From positions 558,001 through 622,000 of the forward strand of contig NZ_JAANOW010000002.1 of assembly GCF_011758805.1 (NCBI RefSeq): a DNA stretch of 64,000 bases, in the 5' to 3' direction. The notes below the pieces were generated by a model. That model did not search any database. It saw only the letters and a list, made by a program, of their open reading frames with translations, and had not been told where the DNA came from. Made by a program: the position numbers and the translations under genes. Source of the stretch: Mycolicibacterium fluoranthenivorans (GTDB taxonomy: Bacteria; Actinomycetota; Actinomycetes; Mycobacteriales; Mycobacteriaceae). This document shows, one piece after another, positions 17,244 to 26,635 of this stretch; positions within the stretch are counted from its first letter, which is position 1; each line of letters opens with the position of its first letter.

Positions 17244-18632
17244 ATGGCTATCGACCTGGAACGGACTGTAACCCAGGCCGGGGTGGGTGTGATTGGTAAA
17301 GGCAGTCGTGTGATCGAGCGGCACGGCATCGACCGGATCCCGGATACCGAACGCCGGGGCACACCGCGCCAGGTCGGCCTGATGTGGAGCGGTGTCGTAC
17401 TCAACGTCCAGGTGGTGGTCTACGGCGCGCTGCTGGTCACCTTCGGCCTCAATATCTGGCAATGTGTCGCCGCGATCGTGATCGGCAACCTCACCTGGAT
17501 CGTCGCCGGGCTGTGCAGCCTGGCCGGGCCGGCGGCCGGAACCACCACCTTCACCGTCAATCGAGTTCCCTTCGGGCGGCTCGGCAACCGTCCGCTGGCC
17601 TTCTTCAACTGGGTCATGCAACTCGGATACGAAGTGCTCGACCTCGTGCTGATGACCCTCGCGGTGACCGCGTTGTTCGGTCTGGGCGGCATCACCCTGT
17701 CGAATTCGGCAACCGTCACGATCGTGTTGGTACTGGCGGTGATTCAGAGTGTGCTGCCGATCGTCGGGCATGCCGCGATCACCCGGGTGCTACATACGCT
17801 GATCGTCCCGTTCGGTGCGCTCTTCCTCATGCTGGCCTGGCTCACCGCCGGCAGGCTTCACCTGCAGGTCACTCCGCCCGCGGACTGGGCGGTCTTCCTC
17901 GGCGGTATCGCGCTGGCGGCCAGCGGTTCCGGTCTGGGCTGGTCACCCAACGCCGCGGACTACTCGCGGTACCTGCCCGCCGCGGTGTCCCGGCGTGGGC
18001 TGGTCGGGTGGGTGTTGGTCGGCGGTGGGGTGCCGCAATCGCTGTTGATGCTGCTCGGGGTCGCGGTCGCCAGTGTCGTCCCCTCGGCCACCGATCCGGT
18101 CGGCGGCCTGCCCACCGCGTACCCCGTCTGGTTCGTGATCCCGTACCTGGTCCTGCTCGTCGTCCAGATGATCGCGCTCAACGCGGTGGACCTCTACTCC
18201 TCCGGAGTTACACTGCAGGCCATCGGGATTCGTGTCAGCCGGTGGCAGGCGGTGGCACTCGACGGAGTCATCTGTGCCGTCGTGGGTCTGTTGGTCGTGT
18301 TGTCCGGATCGTTCATGGCCTTCGTGAGCAATTTCCTGCTCTTCATGATCGTGTGGTTGGCGCCGTGGGCCGGCGTGTTCGTCGTCGACCACCTGCTGCG
18401 CAAGGGACGCTATGACCCCGTCGTCCTCGAGGGCGGCGGACGGGCATTCGCCCCGGCGGGAGTCGCGGCGCAGGCCGCGGGCATGATCGCCGCCCTGCTG
18501 TGGATCAACACCACCGTCTTCGTCGGGCCGCTGGCGAGCGTCGCCGGTGGTGCGGACCTGAGCGCGCCGGCCGGCTTCGGCGTGGCCGCCCTGACCTACC
18601 TCTTGCTCGCCCGGCGCGACGCCACCCGTTGA
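17244..18632 (+). CDS. NCS1-type nucleobase/cytosine-purine permease
   Basis: Membrane permease of 462 aa from the NCS1 family (cytosine, purines, uracil, allantoin, thiamine or hydantoin, by proton or sodium symport). About twelve hydrophobic segments are visible, with the family pattern ERRGTPRQVGLMW at the N-terminus, GNLTWIVAG and AGTTTFTVNRVPFGRLGN in the first third, and GWSPNAADYSRYLP in the middle. The first gene of a three-gene operon, followed after 14 bp by the first oxygenase. Its exact cargo cannot be read from sequence, but the operon implies that the imported compound is then oxidised by the two downstream enzymes. Confidence 0.9.
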   Translation: MAIDLERTVTQAGVGVIGKGSRVIERHGIDRIPDTERRGTPRQVGLMWSGVVLNVQVVVYGALLVTFGLNIWQCVAAIVIGNLTWIVAGLCSLAGPAAGTTTFTVNRVPFGRLGNRPLAFFNWVMQLGYEVLDLVLMTLAVTALFGLGGITLSNSATVTIVLVLAVIQSVLPIVGHAAITRVLHTLIVPFGALFLMLAWLTAGRLHLQVTPPADWAVFLGGIALAASGSGLGWSPNAADYSRYLPAAVSRRGLVGWVLVGGGVPQSLLMLLGVAVASVVPSATDPVGGLPTAYPVWFVIPYLVLLVVQMIALNAVDLYSSGVTLQAIGIRVSRWQAVALDGVICAVVGLLVVLSGSFMAFVSNFLLFMIVWLAPWAGVFVVDHLLRKGRYDPVVLEGGGRAFAPAGVAAQAAGMIAALLWINTTVFVGPLASVAGGADLSAPAGFGVAALTYLLLARRDATR

Positions 18633-18646
18633 AAGGAACGCATCCC

Positions 18647-19609
18647 ATGACCATTCCCCTCATCGATCTGCAGATCTGGCGCGCCGGATCTGCATCGGAA
18701 CGCGCGGCACTCGCCCGGCAAGTGGACGAGGCGCTGCAGGACTCGGGCTTCCTGATGCTCGCCGGCCACGGAGTGAGTGCCGTTCTGCGCGAGAACATCC
18801 GGTCGGCAGCGCGCCGCTTCTTCGCCCTTCCTCAGGACGTCAAGGCCCGGTACGCCACCGCGGTAGGGGGTCGTGGCTGGGTGGGGCCGGGCCGGGAGGC
18901 CAACGGGTTCTACGGCGAGGATGTCGACGGTACCCGGCCGGACCTCAAGGAGAGCTACACCATGGGCCGCGATTTCCGCACCGGTGACCCCAGTATCGAC
19001 CAGATGTGGTTCGCCGAAAATGTCTGGCCGGCCGAAGTTCCGGAGCTGCGCAACCTGTGCGACCGATACGCGGCCGCGGTCCGCGACGTCTATGGCGACA
19101 CCTTGGGATTACTCGCCTCGGCGGTGGGCCTGGAACCGGACTGGTTCGTCGCCCAGACCCGCAACTCGCCACACACGTTCAACATCAACCGTTATCCGCC
19201 GTTGGTTGAGACGGGGGCGCCCGCGCCGGGGCAATATCGCATTGCCCCGCACACGGATTGGGGTGTGCTGACCATCCTGGACCGGCAGGCGGGGTACGGC
19301 GGCCTGGAGGTGCAGAACACCGACGGTACTTGGCTGCCCGCCCCTTACGTGCCCGGCGCCTTCACGGTGAACATCGGTGATCTGATGGCGCGGTGGACGG
19401 GGGACCGCTGGCGCTCCACCCGGCACCGGGTGCTGCCACCGGCCGCCGACGCGCCGGGGGAGGAGTTGATCTCACTGATCATGTTCCTCGAAGCGGACGC
19501 CGACGCCGTCATCCGGACGTTGCCCGCCCCGGTCGGCTCGGTCACCCATCCCGACGTCGTCGCGGGCGCGTACCTCGACGAACGGGCCGCGGCAGCCACC
19601 GTCAGCTGA
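18647..19609 (+). CDS. Isopenicillin-N-synthase-like Fe(II) oxygenase, 2OG arginine absent
   Basis: Non-haem iron oxygenase of 320 aa with an N-terminal DIOX_N part (residues 3-100) and a jelly-roll core. Iron ligands are H202, D204 (PHTDWGVLTIL) and H260 (RSTRHRV). Normally an R-x-S pair that binds 2-oxoglutarate follows the second histidine, but the matching stretch reads ELISLIMF, with Leu where Arg is expected. It may therefore use another cosubstrate geometry or none, as isopenicillin N synthase and ACC oxidase differ among themselves. The ATG at 18647 follows AAAGGAA. Second gene of the permease operon, 34 bp before a related but canonical oxygenase. Confidence 0.85.
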   Translation: MTIPLIDLQIWRAGSASERAALARQVDEALQDSGFLMLAGHGVSAVLRENIRSAARRFFALPQDVKARYATAVGGRGWVGPGREANGFYGEDVDGTRPDLKESYTMGRDFRTGDPSIDQMWFAENVWPAEVPELRNLCDRYAAAVRDVYGDTLGLLASAVGLEPDWFVAQTRNSPHTFNINRYPPLVETGAPAPGQYRIAPHTDWGVLTILDRQAGYGGLEVQNTDGTWLPAPYVPGAFTVNIGDLMARWTGDRWRSTRHRVLPPAADAPGEELISLIMFLEADADAVIRTLPAPVGSVTHPDVVAGAYLDERAAAATVS

Positions 19610-19643
19610 TACCCGTCAACCATCTCCAGGAAGTGAATCACCC

Positions 19644-20678
19644 ATGAACATACCCGAATTCGACATCCCCACCATCGATATCGGGGCCTTCAACGATCCC
19701 GAGGCTGCCGAACGTCACCGTGATGCGGTCGCCGCCCAGGTCGACCGCGCAGCCCGCACCGTCGGCTTCATGCAGATCGTGGGTCACGGCATCCCGGCCT
19801 CCACCCTGCACGCCTTCGCGGCCGCCACCGATGCCTTCTTCGCCCTCGATTCCGTCGTCAAAGCGGCCTACCGGTGTCCGCCGTCGGTCAACCGCGGATA
19901 CACCCCGCCGAAGTCCGAAGCGCTTGCCGCAAGTCTGGGCCTGGTGAGCGCGGCCGACTTGTTCGAGGCCTTCAACATCGGCACCGAAGCCGCTGAGTAT
20001 CCCGCACTCACGCTGCCCGCCACCGATTACGCCCCCAACATCTGGCCCGCCGAGGTGCCGGGATTCGCTGCGGCCGTGGGTGATTGGTTCGCCGCGGCGG
20101 GCTCTGTCGCTCGCACCATGGTCCGGATCTTCGGACGCGCGCTCGGGCTCGGGGACGACGGTCTCGTGTCCGTCACCGACCACTCCCTGGACGTGCTGCG
20201 GATGATCAACTATCGGCTGCCCTCACCGGAGACGGTGCTCGAGCCCGATCAGGTCGGGATGGGGGCGCATACCGACTACGGCATCGTCACCGTGCTGTGG
20301 GCCGACGCGGTGCCCGGCCTGGAAGTGCTCGGCGACGGCGGCCGTTGGCATCCGGTGCAGCCGGCGCCCGGCGCGTTATTGGTGAATCTCGGTGACGCAC
20401 TGGCCAGATGGACCAATGACGAGTGGATATCGACGATGCACCGGGTCGCCGCTCCGCGGATCGGTGGAGTCCTGGTGCCGCGGCGGTCTGCCGCGTACTT
20501 CCACGACGGCAATATCGACGCCGTGATCGCCCCGTTGTCGACCTGCGTCGGCCCGGGGCGGCCGGCCCGCTACGAGCCGGTGACTGTCGGTGAGCACCTG
20601 CGCGCGAAGCTTGCCGGTTCGCGCAGCCGGGTGCTGAATCCCGGCGCGGAACGGGAGGCGGCCCGGCTGGTGCGCTGA
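19644..20678 (+). CDS. Isopenicillin-N-synthase-like 2OG-Fe(II) oxygenase
   Basis: Non-haem iron dioxygenase of 344 aa with DIOX_N and 2OG-Fe(II) domains. The facial triad is H209, D211 (AHTDYGIVTVL) and H266 (STMHRV), and the 2-oxoglutarate R-x-S is present as PRRSAAYF (R280, S282). It would hydroxylate or oxidise a small molecule, coupled to 2-oxoglutarate decarboxylation in the cytoplasm. Clear ribosome site CAGGAAG before the ATG. Third gene of the XRE-cupin/NCS1 operon. Fungal thymine-7-hydroxylase belongs to this same broad family, which makes a nucleobase or related heterocycle a sensible guess but no more. Confidence 0.88.
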   Translation: MNIPEFDIPTIDIGAFNDPEAAERHRDAVAAQVDRAARTVGFMQIVGHGIPASTLHAFAAATDAFFALDSVVKAAYRCPPSVNRGYTPPKSEALAASLGLVSAADLFEAFNIGTEAAEYPALTLPATDYAPNIWPAEVPGFAAAVGDWFAAAGSVARTMVRIFGRALGLGDDGLVSVTDHSLDVLRMINYRLPSPETVLEPDQVGMGAHTDYGIVTVLWADAVPGLEVLGDGGRWHPVQPAPGALLVNLGDALARWTNDEWISTMHRVAAPRIGGVLVPRRSAAYFHDGNIDAVIAPLSTCVGPGRPARYEPVTVGEHLRAKLAGSRSRVLNPGAEREAARLVR

Positions 20679-21941
20679 TCAGTCGCCGACGGTGATCGCG
20701 GTCGCCACATCGGTCAGCTGGTCGAGTTCGCTTTCCTCGGCATCGATTCCGGTGAGGTGCCCGCGCGTCGCGGTCAGCACGCCCGCCCCGGCCACCACGG
20801 CCGCCGCGCCCACCCAGAACGGCAGGTGCACGCTGACCTCTTCGCCGAGGACACCCGCCAGCCACGGCGCCACCGCGGCACCGCCGAACCGCAGGAAGCT
20901 GTACGCCGCCGACGCCACCCCACGCTCCACTGGCTGTGTCGATCCCCCGGTCGCTTCGCTCCTGCCCGCCGGAACCTTCATCACCGTCTCGGTGATCAAC
21001 GTGTTGTTGATCCCGATGAACAACCCGGCCACCACCACACCCGCGGCCAGCACGGCCTTGTGATCGGTCCACACCGCCATTGCCACCAGCACCAGGCTGA
21101 ACGCCAGCAGGTTGAGGATCAGCACACGCACCGTGCCGAACCGGTGCTGCAGGCGCGGGGCGACCACCACCGAGGTGAATGCCAGTGCGACGCCCCAGCC
21201 GAAGAAGATCAGGCCGATCTCGTGGGCACTCATGTCCAACGGGAACGGTGTGAAAGCCAGCAGGGTGAAGAAGCCGAAGTTGTAGAGCAGTGCGGTGACA
21301 GCCACCCCGAGTAGGCCGCGGTGCCGAAGCGCACGGAACGGGTCGGCCAGGGAGGTGGCGCGTTCGGGTCGAGGGGTGGCAGGCAACAGGAAGAGGGTGA
21401 CCACCAGGGCGACCGCCATCAACGCCGACACCCCGAAGAACGGGCCACGCCAAGAGATCGAGCCGAGCACCCCGCCGACCAGTGGGCCGACCGCGATGCC
21501 CAGGCCCAACGCGGCCTCGTAGAGGATGATCGCCTGGGCCACCGAACCTTTCGCTGAGCTGACGATGGTGGCCAGGGCCGTCGCGATGAACAGCGCGTTG
21601 CCCAGGCCCCACAGGGCGCGCCAGCCGACGATCTGCATGACGGTGTCGCTCATCCCGGCCAGTCCCGCGCCGGCGATGATGATGACCAGCCCCACCAGCA
21701 GCGTGCGTTTCGGCCCGATCCGGCTCGACACCACGCCGGTGATCAGCATGGCCACGCCCATCACCGCCATATAGCTGGTGAACAGGAGCGACACCTGGGA
21801 CGGCGAGGCGTCGAGGTTGTCGGCGATCGGCTTGAGGATGGGATCGACCAGACCGATGCCCATGAACGCCACCACGGACGCGAAGGCGACGGCCCACACA
21901 GCTTTCGGTTGACGCCACATGGTGTGCGAACTCCTGTTCAT
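20679..21941 (-). CDS. MFS transporter
   Basis: Major facilitator superfamily exporter of 420 aa with about twelve membrane helices. The motif-A-like loop is GVVSSRIGPKRTLL (about residues 68-81), and motif C-like glycines appear in YEAALGLGIAVGPLVGGVLG, typical of drug/proton antiporters. Its ATG overlaps the stop of the upstream MarR gene (ATGA), so translation is coupled and the pair is an operon. Tail to tail with the oxygenase gene, with almost no gap. Confidence 0.88.
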   Translation of the reverse strand: MNRSSHTMWRQPKAVWAVAFASVVAFMGIGLVDPILKPIADNLDASPSQVSLLFTSYMAVMGVAMLITGVVSSRIGPKRTLLVGLVIIIAGAGLAGMSDTVMQIVGWRALWGLGNALFIATALATIVSSAKGSVAQAIILYEAALGLGIAVGPLVGGVLGSISWRGPFFGVSALMAVALVVTLFLLPATPRPERATSLADPFRALRHRGLLGVAVTALLYNFGFFTLLAFTPFPLDMSAHEIGLIFFGWGVALAFTSVVVAPRLQHRFGTVRVLILNLLAFSLVLVAMAVWTDHKAVLAAGVVVAGLFIGINNTLITETVMKVPAGRSEATGGSTQPVERGVASAAYSFLRFGGAAVAPWLAGVLGEEVSVHLPFWVGAAAVVAGAGVLTATRGHLTGIDAEESELDQLTDVATAITVGD

Positions 21942-22378
21942 TCGCCTGCACGGGACTGTGCGACCTCGAGCAGGTCGCGCAGCACGGTGACGGCGTCGGT
22001 GAGGGTGGTGCGCTGTTTGCTGTCCAGACGTTCCAGGAAGGGGTCGATGGCCGCGGCGCGGTCGGCGCGTACCCGCGCCAGCGTGGCCCGGCCGTCCTCG
22101 GTGATGCTGATGAGCACCGCGCGCGCGTCACCGGGGTCGGCGATGCGGGACACCAGCCCGGCGTCTTCCAGCCGGCGCACCTGGGTGGTCATCGTCGGCT
22201 GCGAGCAGTGGTCCAGCGCGGCCAGGTCCGAGATCCGGGCGGCGCCCTGGTCCTCGATCGTCGACAGCAGTCGCGCTTGGGCGAAGGGTAGGGGGAAGCG
22301 GGCCCGCTGATTGGCCAGCCGGTTCACGCGCGCGACCACGGACAGCAGGTCGGCGCCCAACGCGGTGGTGGTCGGCAT
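21938..22378 (-). CDS. MarR family transcriptional regulator
   Basis: Winged-helix regulator of 146 aa, with the MarR core over about residues 20-130 (ISDLAALDHCSQPTMTTQVRRLEDAGLVSR, then the wing DPGDARAVLISITEDG). The frame is open for 250 codons upstream, but that stretch is antisense to the ECF transporter gene; the ATG at 22378 gives the standard MarR length. It forms an operon with the MFS exporter, with a 4-bp overlap, a common drug-response pairing. It likely represses its own operon; no obvious palindrome is visible beyond the A+T-rich ATAGAATCACTATGTAG upstream. Confidence 0.9.
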   Translation of the reverse strand: MPTTTALGADLLSVVARVNRLANQRARFPLPFAQARLLSTIEDQGAARISDLAALDHCSQPTMTTQVRRLEDAGLVSRIADPGDARAVLISITEDGRATLARVRADRAAAIDPFLERLDSKQRTTLTDAVTVLRDLLEVAQSRAGE

Positions 22379-22483
22379 GGCTCCATGGTTGCATAGAATC
22401 ACTATGTAGATAGCGCCGGTGTTCGTGTGGACCGTCACAGTGCACCGCGGCGACGTGCTCGTTGCGCCTGGCAGAATCGAGAA

Positions 22484-24499
22484 ATGCCCGCTACCCAGAC
22501 CCGTCGGCGGGCGGGATCGTTGCACCCCAACGAGCTTGCCCAAGCCGCTGTGATGGCGGCACTGTGCGCGGCCATCGCGATCATCGCGGTGGTCGTTCCG
22601 TTCGCCGCCGGCCTGTCCGTCCTGGGCACGGTACCGATGGGACTGCTCGCGTACCGGTACCGGATCAAGGTGCTCATCGCCGCGGCCATCGCCGGGGCGA
22701 CCATCGCCTTCCTCATCGCCGGGATGGGCGGGTTGATGACGGTGCTCAACTGCGCCTACATCGGCGGGCTGACCGGCGCGGTGAAGCGGCGCGGACGTGG
22801 CCTGACCACGGCCTTGCTGGTGTCGGTCGTGGCCGGCGTGGTGTTCGGCGCGTTCGTCGTCGGCGCGCTGGCCGTCGCGTCGCGGCTGCGCCAGCTGGTG
22901 TTCGACGCGATGACCGCCAACGTCGAAGGCACCGCCAAGATCCTCGGCCGCATCCCCGGGCTGGAGGACCTCGCCCCGCAGATGGCCGACTTCTTCGCTA
23001 CCGCGCTGAGGTACTGGCCGTTGTTGATCGGCGCCTACGGCGTGCTCGCGATTGTCATCGTCAGCCTCATCGGATGGTGGGCCTTGTCCGGGGTGCTGAC
23101 CAGGCTGGGAGGCGTGCCCGATGTGCACAAACTCGACGTGCCTGCCGAGACCGGGTCGGTGGCCCCGGTGCCGCTACGGCTGCGCGATGTGGTGTTCCGG
23201 TACCCGGGTACCGATCGTGATGCCCTGGGCCCGGTGTCGTTGACGGTGGAGATGGGCGAGCACGTCGCCATCACCGGCGCCAACGGGTCGGGCAAGACCA
23301 CGCTCATGCTCGTGCTGGCGGGTCGCGAGCCCACCGGTGGCACGGTCGAACGGCCGGGCGCGGTCGGGCTCGGCGCACCGGGCGGCACCGCGGTGATCAT
23401 GCAGCACCCCGAGAGTCAGGTCCTGGGCACCCGGGTGGCCGACGATGTGGTGTGGGGACTGCCGGTCGGCACCGAGACCGATGTGCCGCGGTTGCTCGCC
23501 GAGGTCGGTCTGGACGGTCTGGCCGAACGGGAGACCGGCGGACTGTCCGGTGGCGAACTGCAGCGACTGGCGGTGGCCGCCGCCCTGGCCCGTGAACCCG
23601 CGCTGATGATCGCCGACGAGATCACCAGCATGGTGGACCAGGTCGGCCGCGACGGGCTGATGACGGTGCTGGCCGGCTTGACCCGCCACCACCAGATGTC
23701 ACTGGTGCACATCACCCACTACAACGAGGAAGCCGAAGCCGCCGACCGTGCCATCAACCTGGCCGGCGGATCGGAGATGGTGCAGACCGCGTCGGTGCCC
23801 GCCGGCGCCGCGGTGGCACGCAGCGACAAACCGGTGCTCGAGCTGCGCGGGGTGGGCCATCGCTACGCTGCCGGAACCCCTTGGGAGAAGAGCGCTCTGC
23901 GGGATATCGACCTGGTGGTCAACGAGGGCGACGGTGTCCTGATCCACGGTCTCAACGGGTCCGGCAAGTCGACCCTGGCCTGGATCATGGCCGGTTTGAC
24001 CCTTCCCACCGTCGGCAGCTGCCTGCTCGACGGCCGTCCGGTGGCCGAACAGGTCGGCGCGGTGGCACTGTCCTTCCAGGCGGCCCGGTTGCAACTGATC
24101 CGCGGCCGGGTGGACCGTGAGATCGCCGCAGCGGCCGGGTTCTCCGCGCGCGACCACACCCGGGTACTGGCGGCACTGGCCACCGTCGGGCTGGAACCCG
24201 CCCTGGCCTCGCGTCCCATCGATCAGCTCTCCGGCGGGCAGATGCGTCGCGTCGTGCTGGCCGGCTTGCTCGCCCGGTCGCCGCGGGCCGTCATCCTCGA
24301 TGAGCCGCTGGCCGGGCTGGACGCCGCCAGCGCCCGCGGCCTGCTGCGGTTGCTCGAGCAGCTGCGCCGCGACGGTCTCACCGTCGTGGTCATCTCCCAC
24401 GATTTCGACGGTCTCGAAGAGCTCTGCCCGCGCACCCTGCATCTGCGCGACGGCCAACTGGTGCCGGCCGCCTCGAGTGCTTCCGGTGGTGCCGCATGA
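22484..24499 (+). CDS. ECF-type ABC transporter: membrane S-like domain fused to two ATPase domains (Rv2326c-like)
   Basis: A 671-aa fusion. Residues 15-215 hold about six membrane helices of DUF2232/S-component character, followed by two complete ABC ATPase domains. The first has Walker [11 protein letters not shown]-loop MQHPESQ, signature LSGGELQR, Walker B LMIADE and switch His in VHITHY. The second has [21 protein letters not shown] and VVISHD. With the T protein encoded next this makes a self-contained energy-coupling-factor importer for a vitamin or trace nutrient. The ATG at 22484 gives the usual N-terminus. Same arrangement as Rv2326c-Rv2325c; substrate unknown. Confidence 0.88.
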   Translation: MPATQTRRRAGSLHPNELAQAAVMAALCAAIAIIAVVVPFAAGLSVLGTVPMGLLAYRYRIKVLIAAAIAGATIAFLIAGMGGLMTVLNCAYIGGLTGAVKRRGRGLTTALLVSVVAGVVFGAFVVGALAVASRLRQLVFDAMTANVEGTAKILGRIPGLEDLAPQMADFFATALRYWPLLIGAYGVLAIVIVSLIGWWALSGVLTRLGGVPDVHKLDVPAETGSVAPVPLRLRDVVFRYPGTDRDALGPVSLTVEMGEHVAITGANGSGKTTLMLVLAGREPTGGTVERPGAVGLGAPGGTAVIMQHPESQVLGTRVADDVVWGLPVGTETDVPRLLAEVGLDGLAERETGGLSGGELQRLAVAAALAREPALMIADEITSMVDQVGRDGLMTVLAGLTRHHQMSLVHITHYNEEAEAADRAINLAGGSEMVQTASVPAGAAVARSDKPVLELRGVGHRYAAGTPWEKSALRDIDLVVNEGDGVLIHGLNGSGKSTLAWIMAGLTLPTVGSCLLDGRPVAEQVGAVALSFQAARLQLIRGRVDREIAAAAGFSARDHTRVLAALATVGLEPALASRPIDQLSGGQMRRVVLAGLLARSPRAVILDEPLAGLDAASARGLLRLLEQLRRDGLTVVVISHDFDGLEELCPRTLHLRDGQLVPAASSASGGAA

Positions 24500-25320
24500 G
24501 CGGGCCACGCAGACCGGTGGTGCTGTTGCGCCCGGTGCCCGGCGACACGGCAGTCCATCGCCTCTGGGCGGGAACGAAACTGATCGTCGTCGCCGCACTC
24601 GGTGTGCTGCTGACGTTCTATCCCGGCTGGCTGCCGATCGCGTGCGTCGCGGTCGTGGTCCTGGTGACGGCGGTGCTGGCCCGTATTCCGCGCGGTGCGC
24701 TGCCGTCGATCCCCAGTTGGCTGTGGCTGATCCTGCTGTTGGGCGGGGTGACCGCGTCCTTCGCCGGGGACTCGCCGTATATCCACCTTGCCGGAATCGA
24801 ATTCGGCCTGGGCGGGCTGCTGAACTTCCTGCGGATCACCGCGGTATCGCTGGTGCTGTTGGGGCTGGGTGCACTGGTGTCGTGGACCACCAACGTCGCC
24901 GAGGTCGCCCCAGCGGTCTCGACGCTGGGCCGGCCGCTGCGGTTTCTCCGGATGCCGATCGACGACTGGGCGGTCGCCCTCGCGCTGGCATTGCGCGCGT
25001 TCCCCATGCTGATCGACGAGTTCAGCGTCCTCTACGCGGCCCGCAGGCTGCGGCCCCGGACGCGGCCGGAGTCACGCCGGGCCCGCCGCAAACAGTGGTC
25101 CGCCGAACTGGTCGACCTGATGTCCGCCGCGGTGACGGTCTCCCTGCGCCGCGCCGATGAGATGGGTGATGCGATCGTCGCGCGCGGTGGGGTGGGCCAG
25201 ATCTCGGCGTATCCCTCCCGGCCGCACGCGGCCGACTATGTGGCGCTGGTGACGATCGCGGTGGTGTGCGGCGTCGCCGGGTATCTGGAGGCCTGCACCT
25301 TCCTGGCCACCAGCCTCTAG
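24496..25320 (+). CDS. ECF transporter T component (EcfT/CbiQ family, Rv2325c-like)
   Basis: Membrane coupling protein of 274 aa with five or six hydrophobic segments and two charged coupling-helix regions, including the ARG-type signatures [12 protein letters not shown] and [13 protein letters not shown] near the C-terminus that contact the ATPases. The ATG overlaps the preceding stop by 4 bp, so the two genes are translationally coupled. It transmits ATP hydrolysis by the fused ATPases to the substrate-binding membrane part. Confidence 0.88.
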   Translation: MSGPRRPVVLLRPVPGDTAVHRLWAGTKLIVVAALGVLLTFYPGWLPIACVAVVVLVTAVLARIPRGALPSIPSWLWLILLLGGVTASFAGDSPYIHLAGIEFGLGGLLNFLRITAVSLVLLGLGALVSWTTNVAEVAPAVSTLGRPLRFLRMPIDDWAVALALALRAFPMLIDEFSVLYAARRLRPRTRPESRRARRKQWSAELVDLMSAAVTVSLRRADEMGDAIVARGGVGQISAYPSRPHAADYVALVTIAVVCGVAGYLEACTFLATSL

Positions 25321-25324
25321 CGAA

Positions 25325-26635
25325 TCACCGTGCGGCGGCGGTGTTCGCGGCCCGCTCGGCGCGGGCCAGCGCATCCGGCACGGCCAGCCGCCCGAGGAAC
25401 ATCTCGTCGAAATAGGGCTGCAGCGCCTGATAGCCCGCGGCGAATCCGAGGCCACCGGGGGCCGGTATGCGTGGGCCGCGCAGTACCGAGAAGAACGGGG
25501 CGACGTCGATACCCTGGCGCCGCCAGTGCGCGAAGTAGCCCGGCTGGGCATCCAGCACAGCGGGGATCGCCGAGCCGTCGGCGCCCAGGAAGGCATTGCC
25601 GTCGCGGCTGCCCATCCACGCCAGCACCGCATGTACCGCCGCGGGATGGCGGGTGGCGGAATTCGCCGCCGCGGCAATCCCGTTGGTGACACTGACTCGT
25701 CCGGCGGGGCCGGTCGGCAGCATCGCCACACCCCACCGGAAGGTCGCCTGTCTGGCGATGGCCGCCAGGTTGTAGGTGCCGGACTGAAACAGGGCCATCC
25801 GCCCGGCCAGGAACTGGTTGCGGGAGAAGTCGCCGTTGTTGTTGGTGTCCGCGGCCGACGGCGCGACATGGTCGGTGTTGATCAGGTGCACCAGGTACTC
25901 GAAGGCTTGGGCGGCCTGCGCGTTGGAGAAGGCGAACCGGTCACCGTCGGCGAAGATGCCGCCGGCCGATCCGATGTAGTTGAGGTAGATGCCCTGCATA
26001 TCGTTGGCGGCGTTGTAACCCCACTGCCTGATCCGCTGCGGATCGAAAGCCGGTGCGTCGGCTCGGTTCCCGCTTTCGTCGACGGTGAGCCGGGCCAGGA
26101 GCGGTCGCAACGTGTCCCGCTGACCGGGGTCCCAGCGCAGGTCGGCCAGCTCCGCCGGGTCCACCCCGGCGGCCGCCAGCAGGTCGGCGTTGAAATACAG
26201 CGCGATGCCCGCATCGGTGAGTTGCGGTACCGCCCAGAGTGTTCCGTTGCGGGTGAATTGCGCGACGGTCGACGGATCCCAGTCGGTGGAGGGGGCCACC
26301 GGGAGCAGTCTGTCGTTGTCGGCGTACTCGGCGACGTAGGCATTGGACATCCAGAAGATGTCGTCGGCGCCGCCGCCGGCGATATCGGTGCGCAGGGTGG
26401 TGAAGTAGTTCGCGTAGGCGACGACGTTGACGTGCACCTCGATGTCGGGGTGGGTGCGGGTGAACTCGGCGAACGACTGCCGGTACGCCGCGGCGACCTG
26501 TTCGTCCCACAACCGCACGGTGACGACCGTCTTCCCGGACTCGGAGGTGCGGCCCAACAGCAGGGCGGCGAGCAGCAGCAGCACGCCGGTGACGGCGATA
26601 CCCGTGGCCAACAGGCTTGAGAAGCGCGGCCTCAT
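25325..26635 (-). CDS. uspC: ABC sugar transporter substrate-binding protein (UspC-like)
   Basis: Extracytoplasmic solute-binding protein of family 1, 436 aa, for a carbohydrate importer. A hydrophobic N-terminal segment (SSLLATGIAVTGVLLLLAAL) would anchor it, but no lipobox cysteine follows, so it is probably held by an uncleaved signal anchor. The mature part shows the family pattern VRLWDEQVAAAYRQSF, DIFWMSNAYVAEYA and GGLGFAAGYQ. The frame extends upstream, but the ATG at 26635 overlaps the permease stop (ATGA). Last gene of a three-gene operon equivalent to uspA-uspB-uspC of M. tuberculosis, whose UspC binds amino sugars; the same cargo is inferred, not shown. Confidence 0.85.
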   Translation of the reverse strand: MRPRFSSLLATGIAVTGVLLLLAALLLGRTSESGKTVVTVRLWDEQVAAAYRQSFAEFTRTHPDIEVHVNVVAYANYFTTLRTDIAGGGADDIFWMSNAYVAEYADNDRLLPVAPSTDWDPSTVAQFTRNGTLWAVPQLTDAGIALYFNADLLAAAGVDPAELADLRWDPGQRDTLRPLLARLTVDESGNRADAPAFDPQRIRQWGYNAANDMQGIYLNYIGSAGGIFADGDRFAFSNAQAAQAFEYLVHLINTDHVAPSAADTNNNGDFSRNQFLAGRMALFQSGTYNLAAIARQATFRWGVAMLPTGPAGRVSVTNGIAAAANSATRHPAAVHAVLAWMGSRDGNAFLGADGSAIPAVLDAQPGYFAHWRRQGIDVAPFFSVLRGPRIPAPGGLGFAAGYQALQPYFDEMFLGRLAVPDALARAERAANTAAAR

